Below are positions 1-9,475 of a DNA stretch of 64,000 bases, piece after piece. The DNA is taken from positions 434,001 to 498,000 of the forward strand of contig NZ_PZYX01000002.1 of assembly GCF_003047285.1 (NCBI RefSeq). The letters are read 5' to 3'. Numbering within the stretch: the first letter of the stretch is position 1; each line of letters starts with the position of its first letter. The notes beneath the pieces are model-generated. The model did not search any database. It worked only from the letters and a program-made list of their open reading frames with translations, and had not been told where the DNA came from. Origin of the DNA: Nocardioides allogilvus (GTDB lineage: Bacteria; Actinomycetota; Actinomycetes; Propionibacteriales; Nocardioidaceae). The translations under genes and the position numbers were made by a program.

Positions 1-1031
1 TCGCCGGCCAGGGCGGTGAAGACCCGGCCGAGCTTCTCAGTGAGCGGGATGCCGGGACGGACGTCCTCGGCGATGACGCCGCCCTGGACGTTGACGGCGT
101 CGGGAACGAGCTCACCCGACAGGGCCAGGCGCACGGACTTGGCGACGGCGATGCCGGCCTTCTCCTGGGCCTCGTCGGTCGACGCACCGAGGTGGGGCGT
201 GGCGACGACGTTCTCCAGCTCGAAGAGCGGGCTGTCGGTGCAGGGCTCCTTGGCGAACACGTCGAGGCCGGCGGCAGCGATCTGGCCGGTCTTCAGCGCG
301 TCGTAGAGGGCGGCCTCGTCGACGATGCCACCGCGGGCAGCGTTGACCAGCACCAGCGAGGTCTTGGCCTTCGCGAGCTGCTCGGCACCGATCAGGCCCA
401 CGGTCTCGGGGGTCTTGGGCAGGTGCACGCTCATGAAGTCGGCCTCGGCCAGGAGGGTGTCGAGGTCGACGAGACGCACGCCCATCTGCGCGGCGCGGCC
501 AGCCTGGACGTAGGGGTCGTAGGCGATGACCTTCATGCCGAAGGCGCTCAGGCGCTGGGCGACGAGGACGCCGATGCGACCGAGACCGACGATGCCGACG
601 GTCTTCTCGTAGAGCTCGATGCCGGTGTACTTCGAGCGCTTCCACTCGCCGTTCTTCAGCGCGGCGTGGGCCGGGCTGACGTGGCGGGCGGCGGCCAGCA
701 TCAGGGCGACGGCCAGCTCGGCGGCGGAGACGATGTTGGACGTCGGGGCGTTGACGACCATGACGCCGGCCTGCGTGGAGGCCTTGACGTCGACGTTGTC
801 GAGACCGACGCCCGCACGGGCGACGACCTTGAGCTTCTTGGCGGCGGCGAGCGCCTCGGCGTCGACCTTGGTGGCCGAGCGCACGAGGATGGCGTCGACG
901 TCGACGATGGCGGCGAGCAGCTCGGCGCGGTCGGCGCCGTTGCAGTTGCGGATCTCGAAGTCGGGACCGAGCGCCTCGACGGTGGCGGGGCTCAGTTCTT
1001 CGGCGATGAGTACGACAGGCTTTGAAGTCAC
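1..1031 (-). CDS. serA: D-3-phosphoglycerate dehydrogenase, 5' part (runs off the window)
   Basis: Oxidises 3-phosphoglycerate to 3-phosphohydroxypyruvate with NAD, the first step of serine synthesis in the cytoplasm. About 343 N-terminal residues are present. The sequence shows the nucleotide-binding motif GIVGLGRIG near residues 146-154, the substrate and cofactor loops ARAGVGLDNVD and NAARGGIVDE, and PHLGAST with the catalytic histidine. The C-terminal intervening and ACT regulatory domains of the roughly 530-residue actinobacterial form lie outside the window. The GTG start at 1031 is chosen because GAGGAA lies 8 nt upstream and translation begins VTSKPVVLIAEEL. It is transcribed in the same direction as the ilv genes, but the intervening ABC exporter is on the other strand. 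Confidence 0.95.
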   Translation of the reverse strand, partial: MTSKPVVLIAEELSPATVEALGPDFEIRNCNGADRAELLAAIVDVDAILVRSATKVDAEALAAAKKLKVVARAGVGLDNVDVKASTQAGVMVVNAPTSNIVSAAELAVALMLAAARHVSPAHAALKNGEWKRSKYTGIELYEKTVGIVGLGRIGVLVAQRLSAFGMKVIAYDPYVQAGRAAQMGVRLVDLDTLLAEADFMSVHLPKTPETVGLIGAEQLAKAKTSLVLVNAARGGIVDEAALYDALKTGQIAAAGLDVFAKEPCTDSPLFELENVVATPHLGASTDEAQEKAGIAVAKSVRLALSGELVPDAVNVQGGVIAEDVRPGIPLTEKLGRVFTALAG

Positions 1032-1107
1032 AGCGGAGTTCCTCGATGTGGGTGATCGATGAGGGCCTGCACGACGCTGTGCACGGCCAGCCTACAAGGT
1101 GTGGGCG

Positions 1108-1812
1108 TCAGATGGCACAGCCGTCCGGTCCGCAGGCATCGCCGCTCGCGAGCATCTCCACGACCGGGTGCGACTCCGACCAGGCCCGCTCCAGCACCTG
1201 GGTGAACGCCTCGGCCGGCTGGGCTCCGGAGACGCCGAACTTGTTGTCCACCACGAAGAACGGGACCCCGGTCGCGCCGAACGCCTGAGCCTGCTCGATG
1301 TCGGCCCACACCTCGTCGGCGAACTCCGTGCTGCCCAGCACCCGGTCGACGGCTGCCGCGTCCAGACCGGCCTCAGTGACGATCGAGCGCAGCTCACCGT
1401 GGTCGGCGACGTTGCGGGCGTCGATGAAGTACGCCGACAGCAGCGCCTCCTTCACCCGGCCCTGCAGCTCCGGTCCGCCGTCGTGGAGCGCGAGGTGGAC
1501 GAGCCGGTGGGCGTCCATGGTGCCGACGCGCTTCGACTCGTGGTGGCGCCAGAGCATGCCCTCCTCGGCCGCGGCGGCCTCCACGCGGTCGATCATCGTG
1601 CGTCCGGCGTCCGGCCCACCGCCGTACTTGCGGCCCAGCGCCTCGGCGACGGTCTCCACCGGGGTCGTGGGAGCACCCGGGTCGAGCTGGTAGGAGTGCC
1701 ACACCACCTCGACCTCGTCGGCGTGCTCGAAGGTGCTCAGGGCCGTCTCGAGGCGGCGCTTGCCGATGTAGCACCACGGGCAGACCACGTCGGACCAGAT
1801 GTCGATGCGCAT
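1108..1812 (-). CDS. DsbA family oxidoreductase (FrnE-like)
   Basis: A 234-residue thioredoxin-fold protein of the FrnE/2-hydroxychromene-2-carboxylate isomerase-like branch of the DsbA superfamily. The N-terminus MRIDIWSDVVCPWCYIGKRR carries the CPWC redox motif at residues 11-14. The helical insertion follows, and a cis-proline loop (GATGVPFFVVDNKFGVSGAQ) lies near residue 185. There is no signal peptide, so it should act in the cytoplasm, probably as a thiol-disulfide oxidoreductase; the substrate cannot be read from the sequence. It starts 17 nt downstream of the NAD(P)-binding protein gene and may be cotranscribed with it. Confidence 0.88.
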   Translation of the reverse strand: MRIDIWSDVVCPWCYIGKRRLETALSTFEHADEVEVVWHSYQLDPGAPTTPVETVAEALGRKYGGGPDAGRTMIDRVEAAAAEEGMLWRHHESKRVGTMDAHRLVHLALHDGGPELQGRVKEALLSAYFIDARNVADHGELRSIVTEAGLDAAAVDRVLGSTEFADEVWADIEQAQAFGATGVPFFVVDNKFGVSGAQPAEAFTQVLERAWSESHPVVEMLASGDACGPDGCAI

Positions 1813-1829
1813 GTGGGCAGCAACCTCGC

Positions 1830-2492
1830 TCAGCGCGGAGATGTTCCCGCGACGGCGGCGGCGATCGGTGTGTCACCTGACACGAGGTTCCACTGGGCAC
1901 CGATCCCGGCGTCGGAGTCGAGGACCTCGGCGAGGACCGCCGCCACGTCGGCGCGCGGGACCTCGGCCCGGGCGACGTCCTGACCGAGCTCGACCAGGCC
2001 CGTGGCGTCGCCGTCGGTGAGCATCCCGGGGCGGATGATCGTCCACTCGAGCCCGCTGTCGCGCAGGGCCGTGTCGGCGTCACGCTTCGCGTCGACGTAC
2101 GCACGCCAGACCGGGTTGGCGTCTGCGGCGACCGGGTCGTCCACGTTGATCGCGGAGACCTGGACGAAGCGGCTGACGCCGGCCTGCCGAGCGCCCTCGA
2201 TCGACTTGAGCGACCCCTCGAGGTCGACCGTCCGCTTGCGCTCGATGTTGCCGTCAGGGCCGCCGCCCGCGGCGAAGACGACTGCTCGGGCGCCCTCGAA
2301 GGCGGCGCCGAAGTCCTCCGCTGTGCTGTTCTCGATGTCGAGCAGGCGCACCTCGGCACCCGCTGCCTCGAGCCGTGGACGGTGCTCCTCGGAGCGCACC
2401 AGCGCGACCGGGGTGTGGCCGCGCTCCACCAGCAGGGGGTGCAGCAGGCGGGCGATCTGGCCGTTTCCTCCGACGATGGCGATGCGAGTCAT
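1830..2492 (-). CDS. NAD(P)H-binding atypical short-chain dehydrogenase
   Basis: About 220 residues. It begins MTRIAIVGGNGQIARLL, an atypical Rossmann GGNGxI motif, and resembles the SDR_a5/YwnB-type NAD(P)H-binding proteins (NmrA-like). The YxxxK catalytic pair of classical SDRs is replaced by a YVDAKRDAD segment typical of the atypical group. A substrate is not predictable. An in-frame GTG lies nine bases upstream (2501), but a CACTGT hexamer seven bases before the ATG at 2492 suggests a leaderless start there. It lies between the NCS1 permease and the DsbA-like gene on the same strand with short gaps. Confidence 0.8.
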   Translation of the reverse strand: MTRIAIVGGNGQIARLLHPLLVERGHTPVALVRSEEHRPRLEAAGAEVRLLDIENSTAEDFGAAFEGARAVVFAAGGGPDGNIERKRTVDLEGSLKSIEGARQAGVSRFVQVSAINVDDPVAADANPVWRAYVDAKRDADTALRDSGLEWTIIRPGMLTDGDATGLVELGQDVARAEVPRADVAAVLAEVLDSDAGIGAQWNLVSGDTPIAAAVAGTSPR

Positions 2493-2499
2493 ACCGGCC

Positions 2500-2505
2500 A
2501 CAGTG
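2500..2505 (-). promoter_or_regulatory. putative -10 element of a leaderless transcript
   Basis: CACTGT on the minus strand, 7 nt before the ATG at 2492, with no Shine-Dalgarno. Pattern-based inference. Confidence 0.35.
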
Positions 2506-2517
2506 CCACGACGCCGG

Positions 2518-4005
2518 TCAGACGTTTTCCTGGCGAGCGACGGTGGCTCGACGGGCGACCAGGGTGACGGCGAACGAGAGGCCGAGGGCGAGCAGCACGC
2601 CCAGGTTGGCGTAGGCCCAGGGGCCGTCCCAGTAGGGCCCGGCCGGGTCGTCGACGTAGGTCCCCAGGCCCAGCGGGCGCAGCAGGAAGCCCTGCCAGTT
2701 GTTCCAGGACGCGTCGGTCGCGAACGAGTTGACGACCAGCCCCCAGCCGAGCACGGAAGCCCCGATCATCGTGCCGATCGAGGTCCAGTCGAAGGCGCCG
2801 TAGCGCCCGGTGGCGTCGAACAGCGCCTCGTCGTCGTAGTCGCGCCGGCGCAGGAGGATGTCGGCGATCATGATGCCGGCCCAGGAGGCGAGCGGGACTC
2901 CCAGCGTGATCAGGAAGCTCTGGAACGGCCCGAGGAAGTCGGCGGCGAAGAAGACGACGTAGATCGTGCCGAGGGTGAGGAGCACGCCGTCGACGCCGGC
3001 CGCCTGCGGGCGCGTGAGCTTCACTCCGAGCGACAGCAGGGTCAGGCCCGAGGAGTAGATGCCGAGCACTGCCCCGCTCACGAGCGCCAGGATCGCGGCC
3101 AGCAGGAAGGGCACGAGGAACCACGTCGGCAGCGCCCTGCCCAGGGTGCCGATCGGGTCGGCGACGATGCCGGCCGCCAGGTCCGGCGACGAGCCGGCGA
3201 GCAGGAGTCCGAAGAGCACCAGCAGGACCGGCGCGATCGCACCGCCGAGCGTGTTCCAGCCAACGATCGCGGCACCGCTGGCCGAGCGTCGCTGGTAGCG
3301 CGACCAGTCGGCCGCGATGTTGATCCAGCCCAGGCCGAAGCCGGTCATCACCATCACGAGCGCTCCGACCATCTGCTGGACGCTGCCGTCGGGGATGGCG
3401 GTGACCTCGGACCAGCGCACTTCGTCCAGGGTCAGCGCGAGGTAGATGATCGTGGCGATGCCCGTGATCCAGGTCAGCCACGACTGCATCTTCATGATCA
3501 CGTGGTAGCCCGCCACGCTGGCGGAGACGATGAGCGCCGCGACCACGACGGTGGCCACCACCTTCGTCATCGTCCCGGAGGCCCAGCCCAGCTGGTCGAA
3601 GATGGTCGCGGTCGCGAGCACGGCGAGGATCGCGAGGAAGGTCTCCCAGCCGATCGAGACCAGCCAGGACACCGCGCCGGGAAGCTTCTGCCCCGTCACG
3701 CCGAAGGCCGCCCGGCTCAGGATCATGGTGGGGGCGGATCCGCGCTTGCCGGCGATGGCGATGACGCCGCACAACGCGAACGAGATGACGACCCCGACCA
3801 CCGTGACGACGGCCGCCTGCCAGAAGGAGATGCCGAAGCCGAGCACGAACGACCCGTAGCTGATGCCGAAGACGCTGACGTTGGCCGCGAACCACGGCCA
3901 GAACAGGTCCCGCGGCCTGGCGGTCCGGTCGGCCTCGTCGATGATCTCGATGCCTGTCTGCTCGACGCCGAGTCGTCGGGTCGCTGCCAGAGTGCTGTCG
4001 CTCAT
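2518..4005 (-). CDS. NCS1 family purine/cytosine permease
   Basis: Twelve-helix cytoplasmic membrane symporter of the NCS1 family (nucleobase or cytosine transport); 495 residues from the ATG at 4005. The segment after the hydrophilic N-terminus, RPRDLFWPWFAANVSVFG, is the usual NCS1 helix 1, and the ATG to stop length matches the family. The GTG at 4020 would add five residues (MHHEV); the internal ATG follows GAGG by only two bases, so the exact start is uncertain. Specificity (cytosine, purine, allantoin) cannot be told. It runs divergently from the ABC exporter at 4140 and ends 25 nt before the NAD(P)-binding protein start. Confidence 0.85.
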   Translation of the reverse strand: MSDSTLAATRRLGVEQTGIEIIDEADRTARPRDLFWPWFAANVSVFGISYGSFVLGFGISFWQAAVVTVVGVVISFALCGVIAIAGKRGSAPTMILSRAAFGVTGQKLPGAVSWLVSIGWETFLAILAVLATATIFDQLGWASGTMTKVVATVVVAALIVSASVAGYHVIMKMQSWLTWITGIATIIYLALTLDEVRWSEVTAIPDGSVQQMVGALVMVMTGFGLGWINIAADWSRYQRRSASGAAIVGWNTLGGAIAPVLLVLFGLLLAGSSPDLAAGIVADPIGTLGRALPTWFLVPFLLAAILALVSGAVLGIYSSGLTLLSLGVKLTRPQAAGVDGVLLTLGTIYVVFFAADFLGPFQSFLITLGVPLASWAGIMIADILLRRRDYDDEALFDATGRYGAFDWTSIGTMIGASVLGWGLVVNSFATDASWNNWQGFLLRPLGLGTYVDDPAGPYWDGPWAYANLGVLLALGLSFAVTLVARRATVARQENV

Positions 4006-4139
4006 GACCTCATGATGCACCCGCCCCGCCGCAGGCGTGCTCAGGGTGACCCCTGTCCCGGCTCAGGGTCGGGCGGGGGTCGAGTGGGGGCAGGGCGGGG
4101 GTTGCCACCCGATGTGGCGGAAGGTGGCCGGCCAGCAGA

Positions 4140-5048
4140 GTGGCGACCATGATCACCGTTGACTCACTGACCCGGAGGTACGCCGGCTTCACCGCCGTCG
4201 ACAACGTCTCCTTCACCGCCCAGCCCGGCCGCGTGACCGGCTTCCTCGGCCCGAACGGCGCTGGCAAGTCCACCACGATGCGGGTGATGGTCGGGCTCAC
4301 CGTCCCCACGTCCGGTTCGGCCACCATCGACGGCATCAGGTTCGCCGACCTGCCCAATCCCGGCCTCGAGGTCGGCGTCCTGCTCGACGCCTCCGCCCAG
4401 CACGCCGGACGCACCGGGCGGGAGACCCTCACGGTGGCTGCCGACACGATGGGCCTGCCCCGCACGCGGGTCGACGAGATGCTCGAGCTCGTCAGCCTGA
4501 CGCCCACCGAGGCCAAGCGGCGGGTGCGCAACTACTCGCTCGGCATGCGCCAGCGCCTCGGGATCGCCACCGCGTTGCTCGGCGACCCGCGCGTGCTCAT
4601 CCTCGACGAGCCGGCCAACGGTCTCGACCCGGCCGGCATCCGCTGGATGCGCGACCTGCTGCGCAGCTATGCCGACAAGGGCGGCACGGTGCTGCTCTCC
4701 TCGCACCTCCTGCACGAGATCGAGGTCATCGCCGATGACCTCGTCGTGATCGGCAACGGCAAGATCGTCGCCTCCGGCACCAAGGAGGAGCTGCTCGCAG
4801 CAGCGGGCACCCTCGCCCGCTCGACCTGGCCGCGCGACCTCGCCCACGCCCTCGAGCAGGCCGGCATCGCCAGCACGCTCGCCGGCGACGGCTCGGTCCG
4901 CACCGACGCCGATCCTGCCCAGGTGGGCGCGGTGGCACTCGCCGCCGGCATCGCCCTCACCGAGCTCCGCTCCGCCGAGGGCGCGGGCCTCGAAGACATG
5001 TTCCTGTCGCTCACTGCCGACACCCAGCGCGAAGGAGTTGCGGCATGA
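4140..5048 (+). CDS. ABC transporter ATP-binding protein (ABC-2 exporter type)
   Basis: A 302-residue ATPase. Walker A is GPNGAGKST at residues 37-45, the signature is YSLGMRQRLG, and Walker B is VLILDEPANGLDP, followed by the H-loop in LLSSHLLHEIE. The C-terminal extension is typical of DrrA/CcmA-like exporters. The start could be GTG at 4140 or ATG at 4149. It overlaps the permease gene by ATGA, so the two are translationally coupled and should form a two-component exporter. Substrate unknown; drug, lipid or peptide export are all possible. Confidence 0.9.
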   Translation: MATMITVDSLTRRYAGFTAVDNVSFTAQPGRVTGFLGPNGAGKSTTMRVMVGLTVPTSGSATIDGIRFADLPNPGLEVGVLLDASAQHAGRTGRETLTVAADTMGLPRTRVDEMLELVSLTPTEAKRRVRNYSLGMRQRLGIATALLGDPRVLILDEPANGLDPAGIRWMRDLLRSYADKGGTVLLSSHLLHEIEVIADDLVVIGNGKIVASGTKEELLAAAGTLARSTWPRDLAHALEQAGIASTLAGDGSVRTDADPAQVGAVALAAGIALTELRSAEGAGLEDMFLSLTADTQREGVAA

Positions 5049-5869
5049 TCGCCACGACCGTCTCCCCCACGACCAGCACCGATGCGTCACGCTCGTTCCC
5101 GGTGCGCGAGCCCGCCCGCGCCATACCGATCACCCGCCTGGTCAAGGTCGAGCTGCGCAAGATGTTCAACACCCGCTCGGGCTTCTGGATGCTCGTCAGC
5201 ATCGGCATCCTGTCGCTGCTGGCGACCGGCGCCGTGATCATCTTCGCGCCCGACAACGCCGTGACCTACGAGAACTTCGCGACGGCGATCGGGTTCCCGA
5301 TGTCGGTGATCCTGCCGATGATCGCGATCCTCGGTGTGACCAGCGAGTGGAGCCAGCGCAGCGGGCTCACGACCTTCACCCTCGTGCCGAGCCGCGGCCG
5401 GGTGATCAACGCCAAGGCGACCGCGACCTTCCTGGTCGGCCTCGTCTCCATGGCCGTCGCCTTCGCCGTCGGCGCGCTGGGCAACATCGTCGGCTCCGCC
5501 CTCGCCGGCGTCGACACGGTGTGGGACGTCTCGCTCGCGACGGCGCCGCAGATCGTGCTCGGCAACCTCGTCGGTATGGCGATCGGCTTCACGCTCGGTG
5601 TCGTGCTGCGAAGCTCCGCGGCGGCCATCGTCGGCTACTTCGTCGTCTCGCTGGTGCTGCCGGGGATCCTCGCCCTGCTCGCCCAGGTGCGGGACTGGTT
5701 CGCCGACCTGCAGCCCTGGATCGACTGGAACTACACCCAGGTCAACCTGTTCGAGGGAGCCACCGACACCGCCAAGGAATGGGCCATGCTCGGCTCGACC
5801 ACCGCGATCTGGATCGTGCTGCCGCTGATCGTCGGGCTGCTGTTCCTGCGCCGCTCCGAGGTGAAGTGA
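5045..5869 (+). CDS. ABC-2 type transporter permease
   Basis: A 274-residue integral membrane protein with a hydrophilic N-terminus (residues 1-35) followed by six hydrophobic segments, the usual ABC-2 layout. The amphipathic entry RLVKVELRKMFNTRSGFWML precedes the first helix. It starts inside the ATPase gene (ATGA overlap) and is the membrane partner of that ATPase. Transcription ends at the hairpin at 5896-5937. The substrate is not evident. Confidence 0.88.
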   Translation: MIATTVSPTTSTDASRSFPVREPARAIPITRLVKVELRKMFNTRSGFWMLVSIGILSLLATGAVIIFAPDNAVTYENFATAIGFPMSVILPMIAILGVTSEWSQRSGLTTFTLVPSRGRVINAKATATFLVGLVSMAVAFAVGALGNIVGSALAGVDTVWDVSLATAPQIVLGNLVGMAIGFTLGVVLRSSAAAIVGYFVVSLVLPGILALLAQVRDWFADLQPWIDWNYTQVNLFEGATDTAKEWAMLGSTTAIWIVLPLIVGLLFLRRSEVK

Positions 5870-5895
5870 CCGGTCACGAAGTCACCTGAAATACG

Positions 5896-5937
5896 CGCCG
5901 ACCGGGCACAGAGTGTGAACTTTGTGCCCGGTCGGCG
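5896..5937. terminator. strong bidirectional terminator between exporter and ilvC
   Basis: A 15-bp perfect stem: CGCCGACCGGGCACA on the left and its reverse complement TGTGCCCGGTCGGCG on the right, with a 12-nt loop that can pair further. It sits between convergent genes (stops at 5869 and 5964) and needs no U-tract to be stable in both directions. Confidence 0.85.
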
Positions 5938-5963
5938 TTGTTCGTGCGTGACTGTGTGACGGG

Positions 5964-6989
5964 TCAGCGAGCCGCGGAGCCCTCGGTGTAGTCCGAGTCC
6001 TCCTGCTTCCACGCGAAGTGGGAGCGCAGCGTCTTGCCGGTGGCCTCGATCGAGTGCGCGGCTTCCTTCTCGCGCAGCTCGAGGAACTCCGTGCCGCCGT
6101 TGTCCTGGTCGTCGATGAAGCGCTTCGCGAAGGCACCGGACTGGATGTCGTCGAGGATCGACTTCATGCTGGCCTTCACCTCGGGGGTGACGACGCGCGG
6201 GCCGGAGACGTAGTCGCCGTACTCCGCCGTGTCGGAGACCGACCAGCGCTGCTTGGCGATGCCGCCCTCCCACATGAGGTCGACGATGAGCTTGAGCTCG
6301 TGGAGGACCTCGAAGTAGGCGATCTCGGGCTGGTAGCCGGCCTCGGTCAGGGTCTCGAAGCCCGCCTGGACGAGGTGGGACACGCCGCCGCAGAGGACAG
6401 CCTGCTCACCGAACAGGTCGGTCTCGGTCTCCTCGGTGAAGGTCGTCTTGATGACACCGGCGCGGGTGCCACCGATGGCCTTGGCGTAGGACTTCGCGAG
6501 GTCCCAGGCGGTGCCGGACGCGTCCTGCTCGACGGCGATGATGTCGGGAATGCCCCGCCCGGCGACGTACTCGCGACGCACCGTGTGACCCGGGGCCTTG
6601 GGCGCCACGAGGATCACGTCGACACCGGCCGGCGGCTGGATGTAGCCGAAGCGGATGTTGAAGCCGTGGCCGAAGACGAGGGTGTCGCCCTCGGTGATGT
6701 GCGGCTCGATCGACTCGGCGTAGATGTGGCGCTGGAACTGGTCGGGGGCGAGCACGACGATGACGTCGGCCTCCTGGACCGCCTCGGCGACGGAGAGCAC
6801 GCGCAGCCCCTCGTCCTCAGCCTTGGCGCGGCTCGTGGAGCCTTCCTTCAGGCCGACCCGGACGTCGACGCCGGAGTCGCGCAGGTTGAGCGCGTGGGCG
6901 TGACCCTGGCTGCCGTAGCCGATGACGGCGACGTTCTTGGCCTGGATCAGGCTCAGGTCGGCGTCGTCGTCGTAGAACATCTCAGCCAC
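5964..6989 (-). CDS. ilvC: ketol-acid reductoisomerase (NADP+)
   Basis: Class I KARI, 341 residues: isomerises and reduces acetolactate or acetohydroxybutyrate to the dihydroxy acids of valine and isoleucine synthesis. The Rossmann motif [13 protein letters not shown] is at residues 24-36, the mid-region [12 protein letters not shown] is typical, and the metal and substrate residues lie in the C-terminal helical domain ([14 protein letters not shown]). The frame stays open far upstream, but the GTG at 6989 (VAEMFYDDD) has an AGGAGAG ribosome site 7-9 nt before it. It is the last gene of ilvB-ilvN-ilvC, 74 nt after ilvN; a 38-nt hairpin repeat fills half of that gap. Confidence 0.96.
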   Translation of the reverse strand: MAEMFYDDDADLSLIQAKNVAVIGYGSQGHAHALNLRDSGVDVRVGLKEGSTSRAKAEDEGLRVLSVAEAVQEADVIVVLAPDQFQRHIYAESIEPHITEGDTLVFGHGFNIRFGYIQPPAGVDVILVAPKAPGHTVRREYVAGRGIPDIIAVEQDASGTAWDLAKSYAKAIGGTRAGVIKTTFTEETETDLFGEQAVLCGGVSHLVQAGFETLTEAGYQPEIAYFEVLHELKLIVDLMWEGGIAKQRWSVSDTAEYGDYVSGPRVVTPEVKASMKSILDDIQSGAFAKRFIDDQDNGGTEFLELREKEAAHSIEATGKTLRSHFAWKQEDSDYTEGSAAR

Positions 6990-7034
6990 TGGGGGCTCTC
7001 CTTCTGGTTGGTGTGTCTGGTTCGAGTGGATTGT

Positions 7035-7072
7035 GGTTTCGAGACGGTCGCGGAGCGACCTCCTCAACCGCC
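7035..7072 (-). repeat. dispersed hairpin repeat, copy 1
   Basis: On the minus strand it reads GGCGGTTGAGGAGGTCGC, loop TCC, then GCGACCGTCTCGAAACC. GGTCGC and GCGACC form a 6-bp stem. The TGA inside GGTTGAGG is the stop codon of ilvN, whose last residues (GG) are also encoded by the repeat. Copy 2 is at 19055-19092. Over 38 nt the copies differ at two loop positions and one other. Confidence 0.8.
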
Positions 7073-7606
7073 GAGGGCCGTGGGCGCGGACACCGGGACA
7101 GGGCGGATGCTGCGCTCGCTGATCGAGCGCGACCCCCGGCCGATCGCGACCATGCCGGACTGCACGAGCTCGCGGATCCCGAAGGGTTCGAGCACGCGCA
7201 GCACGTCGCTGAGCTTGTCGGCGTTGCCGGTCACCTGGATCGTGATGGCGTCGGGAGCGACGTCGACGACCTTGGCGCGGAACAGCTGGACGGCATCGAG
7301 CACGGCGCCGCGGGTCTGGGCATCGGCCTTGACCTTCACCAGCATCAGCTCGCGCGTGATCGAGGCAGACCCGTCGAGCTCGACGATCTTGATCACCTCG
7401 ATCAGCTTGTTGAGCTGCTTGGTGACCTGCTCGAGCGGGGACTCGTCGACGTTGACCACGATCGTCATCCGCGAGACCTCGGAGTGCTCGGTCGGGCCGA
7501 CGGCCAGGCTCTCGATGTTGAAGCCGCGGCGGCTGAACAGCCCCGCGATGCGGGCCAGGACGCCCGGCTTGTTCTCGACCAGGACGCTGAGCGTGTGGGT
7601 TGCCAT
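7064..7606 (-). CDS. ilvN: acetolactate synthase small (regulatory) subunit
   Basis: Regulatory subunit of acetohydroxyacid synthase, 180 residues. An N-terminal ACT domain ([20 protein letters not shown], residues 3-80) binds valine and gives feedback inhibition; a second ACT-like domain follows (residues 85-165). It overlaps ilvB by one base (TGATG), so the two subunits are translationally coupled. The C-terminal two glycines and the stop codon come from the hairpin repeat at 7035-7072. Length is at the upper end of the family (about 160-175), consistent with a short tail added there. Confidence 0.95.
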   Translation of the reverse strand: MATHTLSVLVENKPGVLARIAGLFSRRGFNIESLAVGPTEHSEVSRMTIVVNVDESPLEQVTKQLNKLIEVIKIVELDGSASITRELMLVKVKADAQTRGAVLDAVQLFRAKVVDVAPDAITIQVTGNADKLSDVLRVLEPFGIRELVQSGMVAIGRGSRSISERSIRPVPVSAPTALGG

Positions 7607-9372
7607 CAGAGGTCATCCTCGTCGAACTGGGGCGCGAGGTCGCGCGCGTACTTGATCTCGTCGTTGCTGGTGCCGGAGGCCACCATGGGCCAGACCATGG
7701 CGTCGCGGTGCACGCGGAAGTCGACGACGACGGGCTGGTCGTTGATCGACATCGCCTTCTCGATCGTGGCGTCGACATCGGCCGGCGAGTCGCAGGCCAG
7801 GCCCACGCAGCCGTAGGCCTCGGCCAGCTTGACGAAGTCCGGGATGCGCTTGCTGTGCAGGTCGGTGTTGGAGTAGCGCTCGTTGTAGAAGAGCGTCTGC
7901 CACTGGCGCACCATGCCGAGCGACTCGTTGTTGATGATCGCGACCTTGATCGGGATGTCGTTGATCGCGCAGGTGGCGAGCTCCTGGTTGGTCATCTGGA
8001 AGCAGCCGTCACCGTCGATGGCCCACACGGTGGAGTCGGGCATGCCGACCTTCGCGCCCATCGCGGCCGGGACGGAGTAGCCCATGGTCCCGAGCCCACC
8101 GGAGTTGAGCCAGGTGTTGGGGCGCTCGTAGCGGACGAAGTGCGCGGCCCACATCTGGTGCTGTCCGACGCCCGAGGTGTAGATGGCCTCGGGGCCGGCA
8201 ATGGCACCGAGCCGCTCGATGACGTACTGCGGAGCGAGCGAGCCGTCGGTCGGGGTGTCGTAACCGAGCGGGTAGTTGGCCTTCACGCCCGAGATGAACG
8301 CGACCCAGCCCTCGTAGTCGCCGGTGTTGCCGGCGTCGGCCTCGGTGGCGAGCAGCGCGATCAGCTCGGCGATCACCTCGGCGCAGTCCCCCACGATCGG
8401 GACGTCGGCATGGCGGTTCTTGCCGATCTCGGCGGGGTCGATGTCTGCGTGGATGACCTTCGCGTTGGGCGCGAACGAGTCGAGATTGCCGGTGACCCGG
8501 TCGTCGAACCTGGCACCCAGGCTGATGATCAGGTCGCTCTTCTGCAGCCCGGCGACCGCGGCCACGGTGCCGTGCATGCCCGGCATGCCGAGGTGCTGCG
8601 GGTGGCTGTCGGGGAACGCACCACGCGCCATCAGGGTGGTGACGACCGGGATGCCGGTGGCCTCGGCGAGCTTGAGCAGGCCGGCCGAGGCGCGGGCGCG
8701 GATGACGCCGCCGCCGACGTAGAGCACCGGCTTGCGCGACTCCAGGATGAGCCGGACCGCCTCGCGGATCTGCTTGCTGTGCGGCTTCGTCACCGGGCGG
8801 TAGCCGGGCAGCTGCAGCTCGGTCGGCCACTGGAACGTGGTCATTGCCTGGAGCGCCGACTTGGCGACGTCGACCAGCACCGGACCGGGGCGACCCGTCG
8901 AGGCGATGTGAAACGCCTCGGCGACGATGCGCGGGATCTCGGCGGGGTCGGTGACGAGGAAGTTGTGCTTGGTGATCGGCATCGTGATGCCGCGGATGTC
9001 TGCCTCCTGGAAGGCGTCCGTGCCGATCATGGAGGCGCCGACCTGGCCGGTGATCGCGACCAGCGGGACCGAGTCCATGTGGGCGTCGGCCAATGGCGTG
9101 ACGAGGTTGGTCGCGCCCGGACCGGACGTCGCCATGCAGACACCGACCCGGCCGGTGGCGGCGGCATAACCCTGGGCCGCGTGGCCCGCGCCCTGCTCGT
9201 GGCGCACCAGGATGTGCCGGATCTTGGTCGAGTCCATCAGCGGGTCGTAGGCCGGGAGGATCGCTCCACCCGGGATACCGAAGATGTCGGTGGTGCCCGC
9301 GCTCTCGAGGGACTTGATCAGGCTCTGCGCACCGGTCATCGGCGCCCCAGCGATCCCGCCCTGCTCTGTCAT
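7606..9372 (-). CDS. ilvB: acetolactate synthase large (catalytic) subunit
   Basis: ThDP-dependent condensation of two pyruvates, or pyruvate with 2-oxobutyrate, for branched-chain amino acids; 588 residues. The catalytic glutamate is E59 in [15 protein letters not shown]. The ThDP motif [15 protein letters not shown]...IINN begins near residue 447. The FAD domain lies between. The ATG at 9372 follows the attenuator region; the gene is first in ilvB-ilvN-ilvC. Expression should respond to Ile/Leu/Val supply through the leader peptide and terminator at 9398-9504. Confidence 0.96.
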   Translation of the reverse strand: MTEQGGIAGAPMTGAQSLIKSLESAGTTDIFGIPGGAILPAYDPLMDSTKIRHILVRHEQGAGHAAQGYAAATGRVGVCMATSGPGATNLVTPLADAHMDSVPLVAITGQVGASMIGTDAFQEADIRGITMPITKHNFLVTDPAEIPRIVAEAFHIASTGRPGPVLVDVAKSALQAMTTFQWPTELQLPGYRPVTKPHSKQIREAVRLILESRKPVLYVGGGVIRARASAGLLKLAEATGIPVVTTLMARGAFPDSHPQHLGMPGMHGTVAAVAGLQKSDLIISLGARFDDRVTGNLDSFAPNAKVIHADIDPAEIGKNRHADVPIVGDCAEVIAELIALLATEADAGNTGDYEGWVAFISGVKANYPLGYDTPTDGSLAPQYVIERLGAIAGPEAIYTSGVGQHQMWAAHFVRYERPNTWLNSGGLGTMGYSVPAAMGAKVGMPDSTVWAIDGDGCFQMTNQELATCAINDIPIKVAIINNESLGMVRQWQTLFYNERYSNTDLHSKRIPDFVKLAEAYGCVGLACDSPADVDATIEKAMSINDQPVVVDFRVHRDAMVWPMVASGTSNDEIKYARDLAPQFDEDDL

Positions 9373-9397
9373 GGTGAACCTTTGCTTGTGTGACGAA

Positions 9398-9432
9398 TGA
9401 AAAAACCCCTCGGCCCGGCGGGCAACGAGGGG
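9398..9432 (-). terminator. ilvB attenuator terminator
   Basis: On the minus strand CCCCTCG and CGAGGGG form a stem around a GC-rich loop that can itself pair, followed directly by six T residues (complement of 9400-9405). It lies 26 nt before the ilvB ATG, a textbook intrinsic terminator in a leader. Confidence 0.88.
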
Positions 9433-9435
9433 AGG

Positions 9436-9475
9436 ACGCGTGAGCAGTCGAGGTGGAAGGCCTCAGCTCACGCGT
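9436..9475 (-). promoter_or_regulatory. ilvB leader hairpin overlapping the leader peptide stop
   Basis: A 10-bp perfect stem: ACGCGTGAGC and GCTCACGCGT. The 5' arm contains the last codons (Arg-Val-Ser) and part of the stop codon of the leader peptide, so ribosome position decides whether it forms. The 3' arm ends three bases before the terminator. It is a candidate pause or protector hairpin of the attenuator. Confidence 0.75.

Noticed and set aside
2002..4152. Plus-strand open frame opposite the NCS1 permease
   Set aside because: The product is an Arg/Gly/Asp/His-rich shadow translation; the minus strand gives a normal twelve-helix permease.
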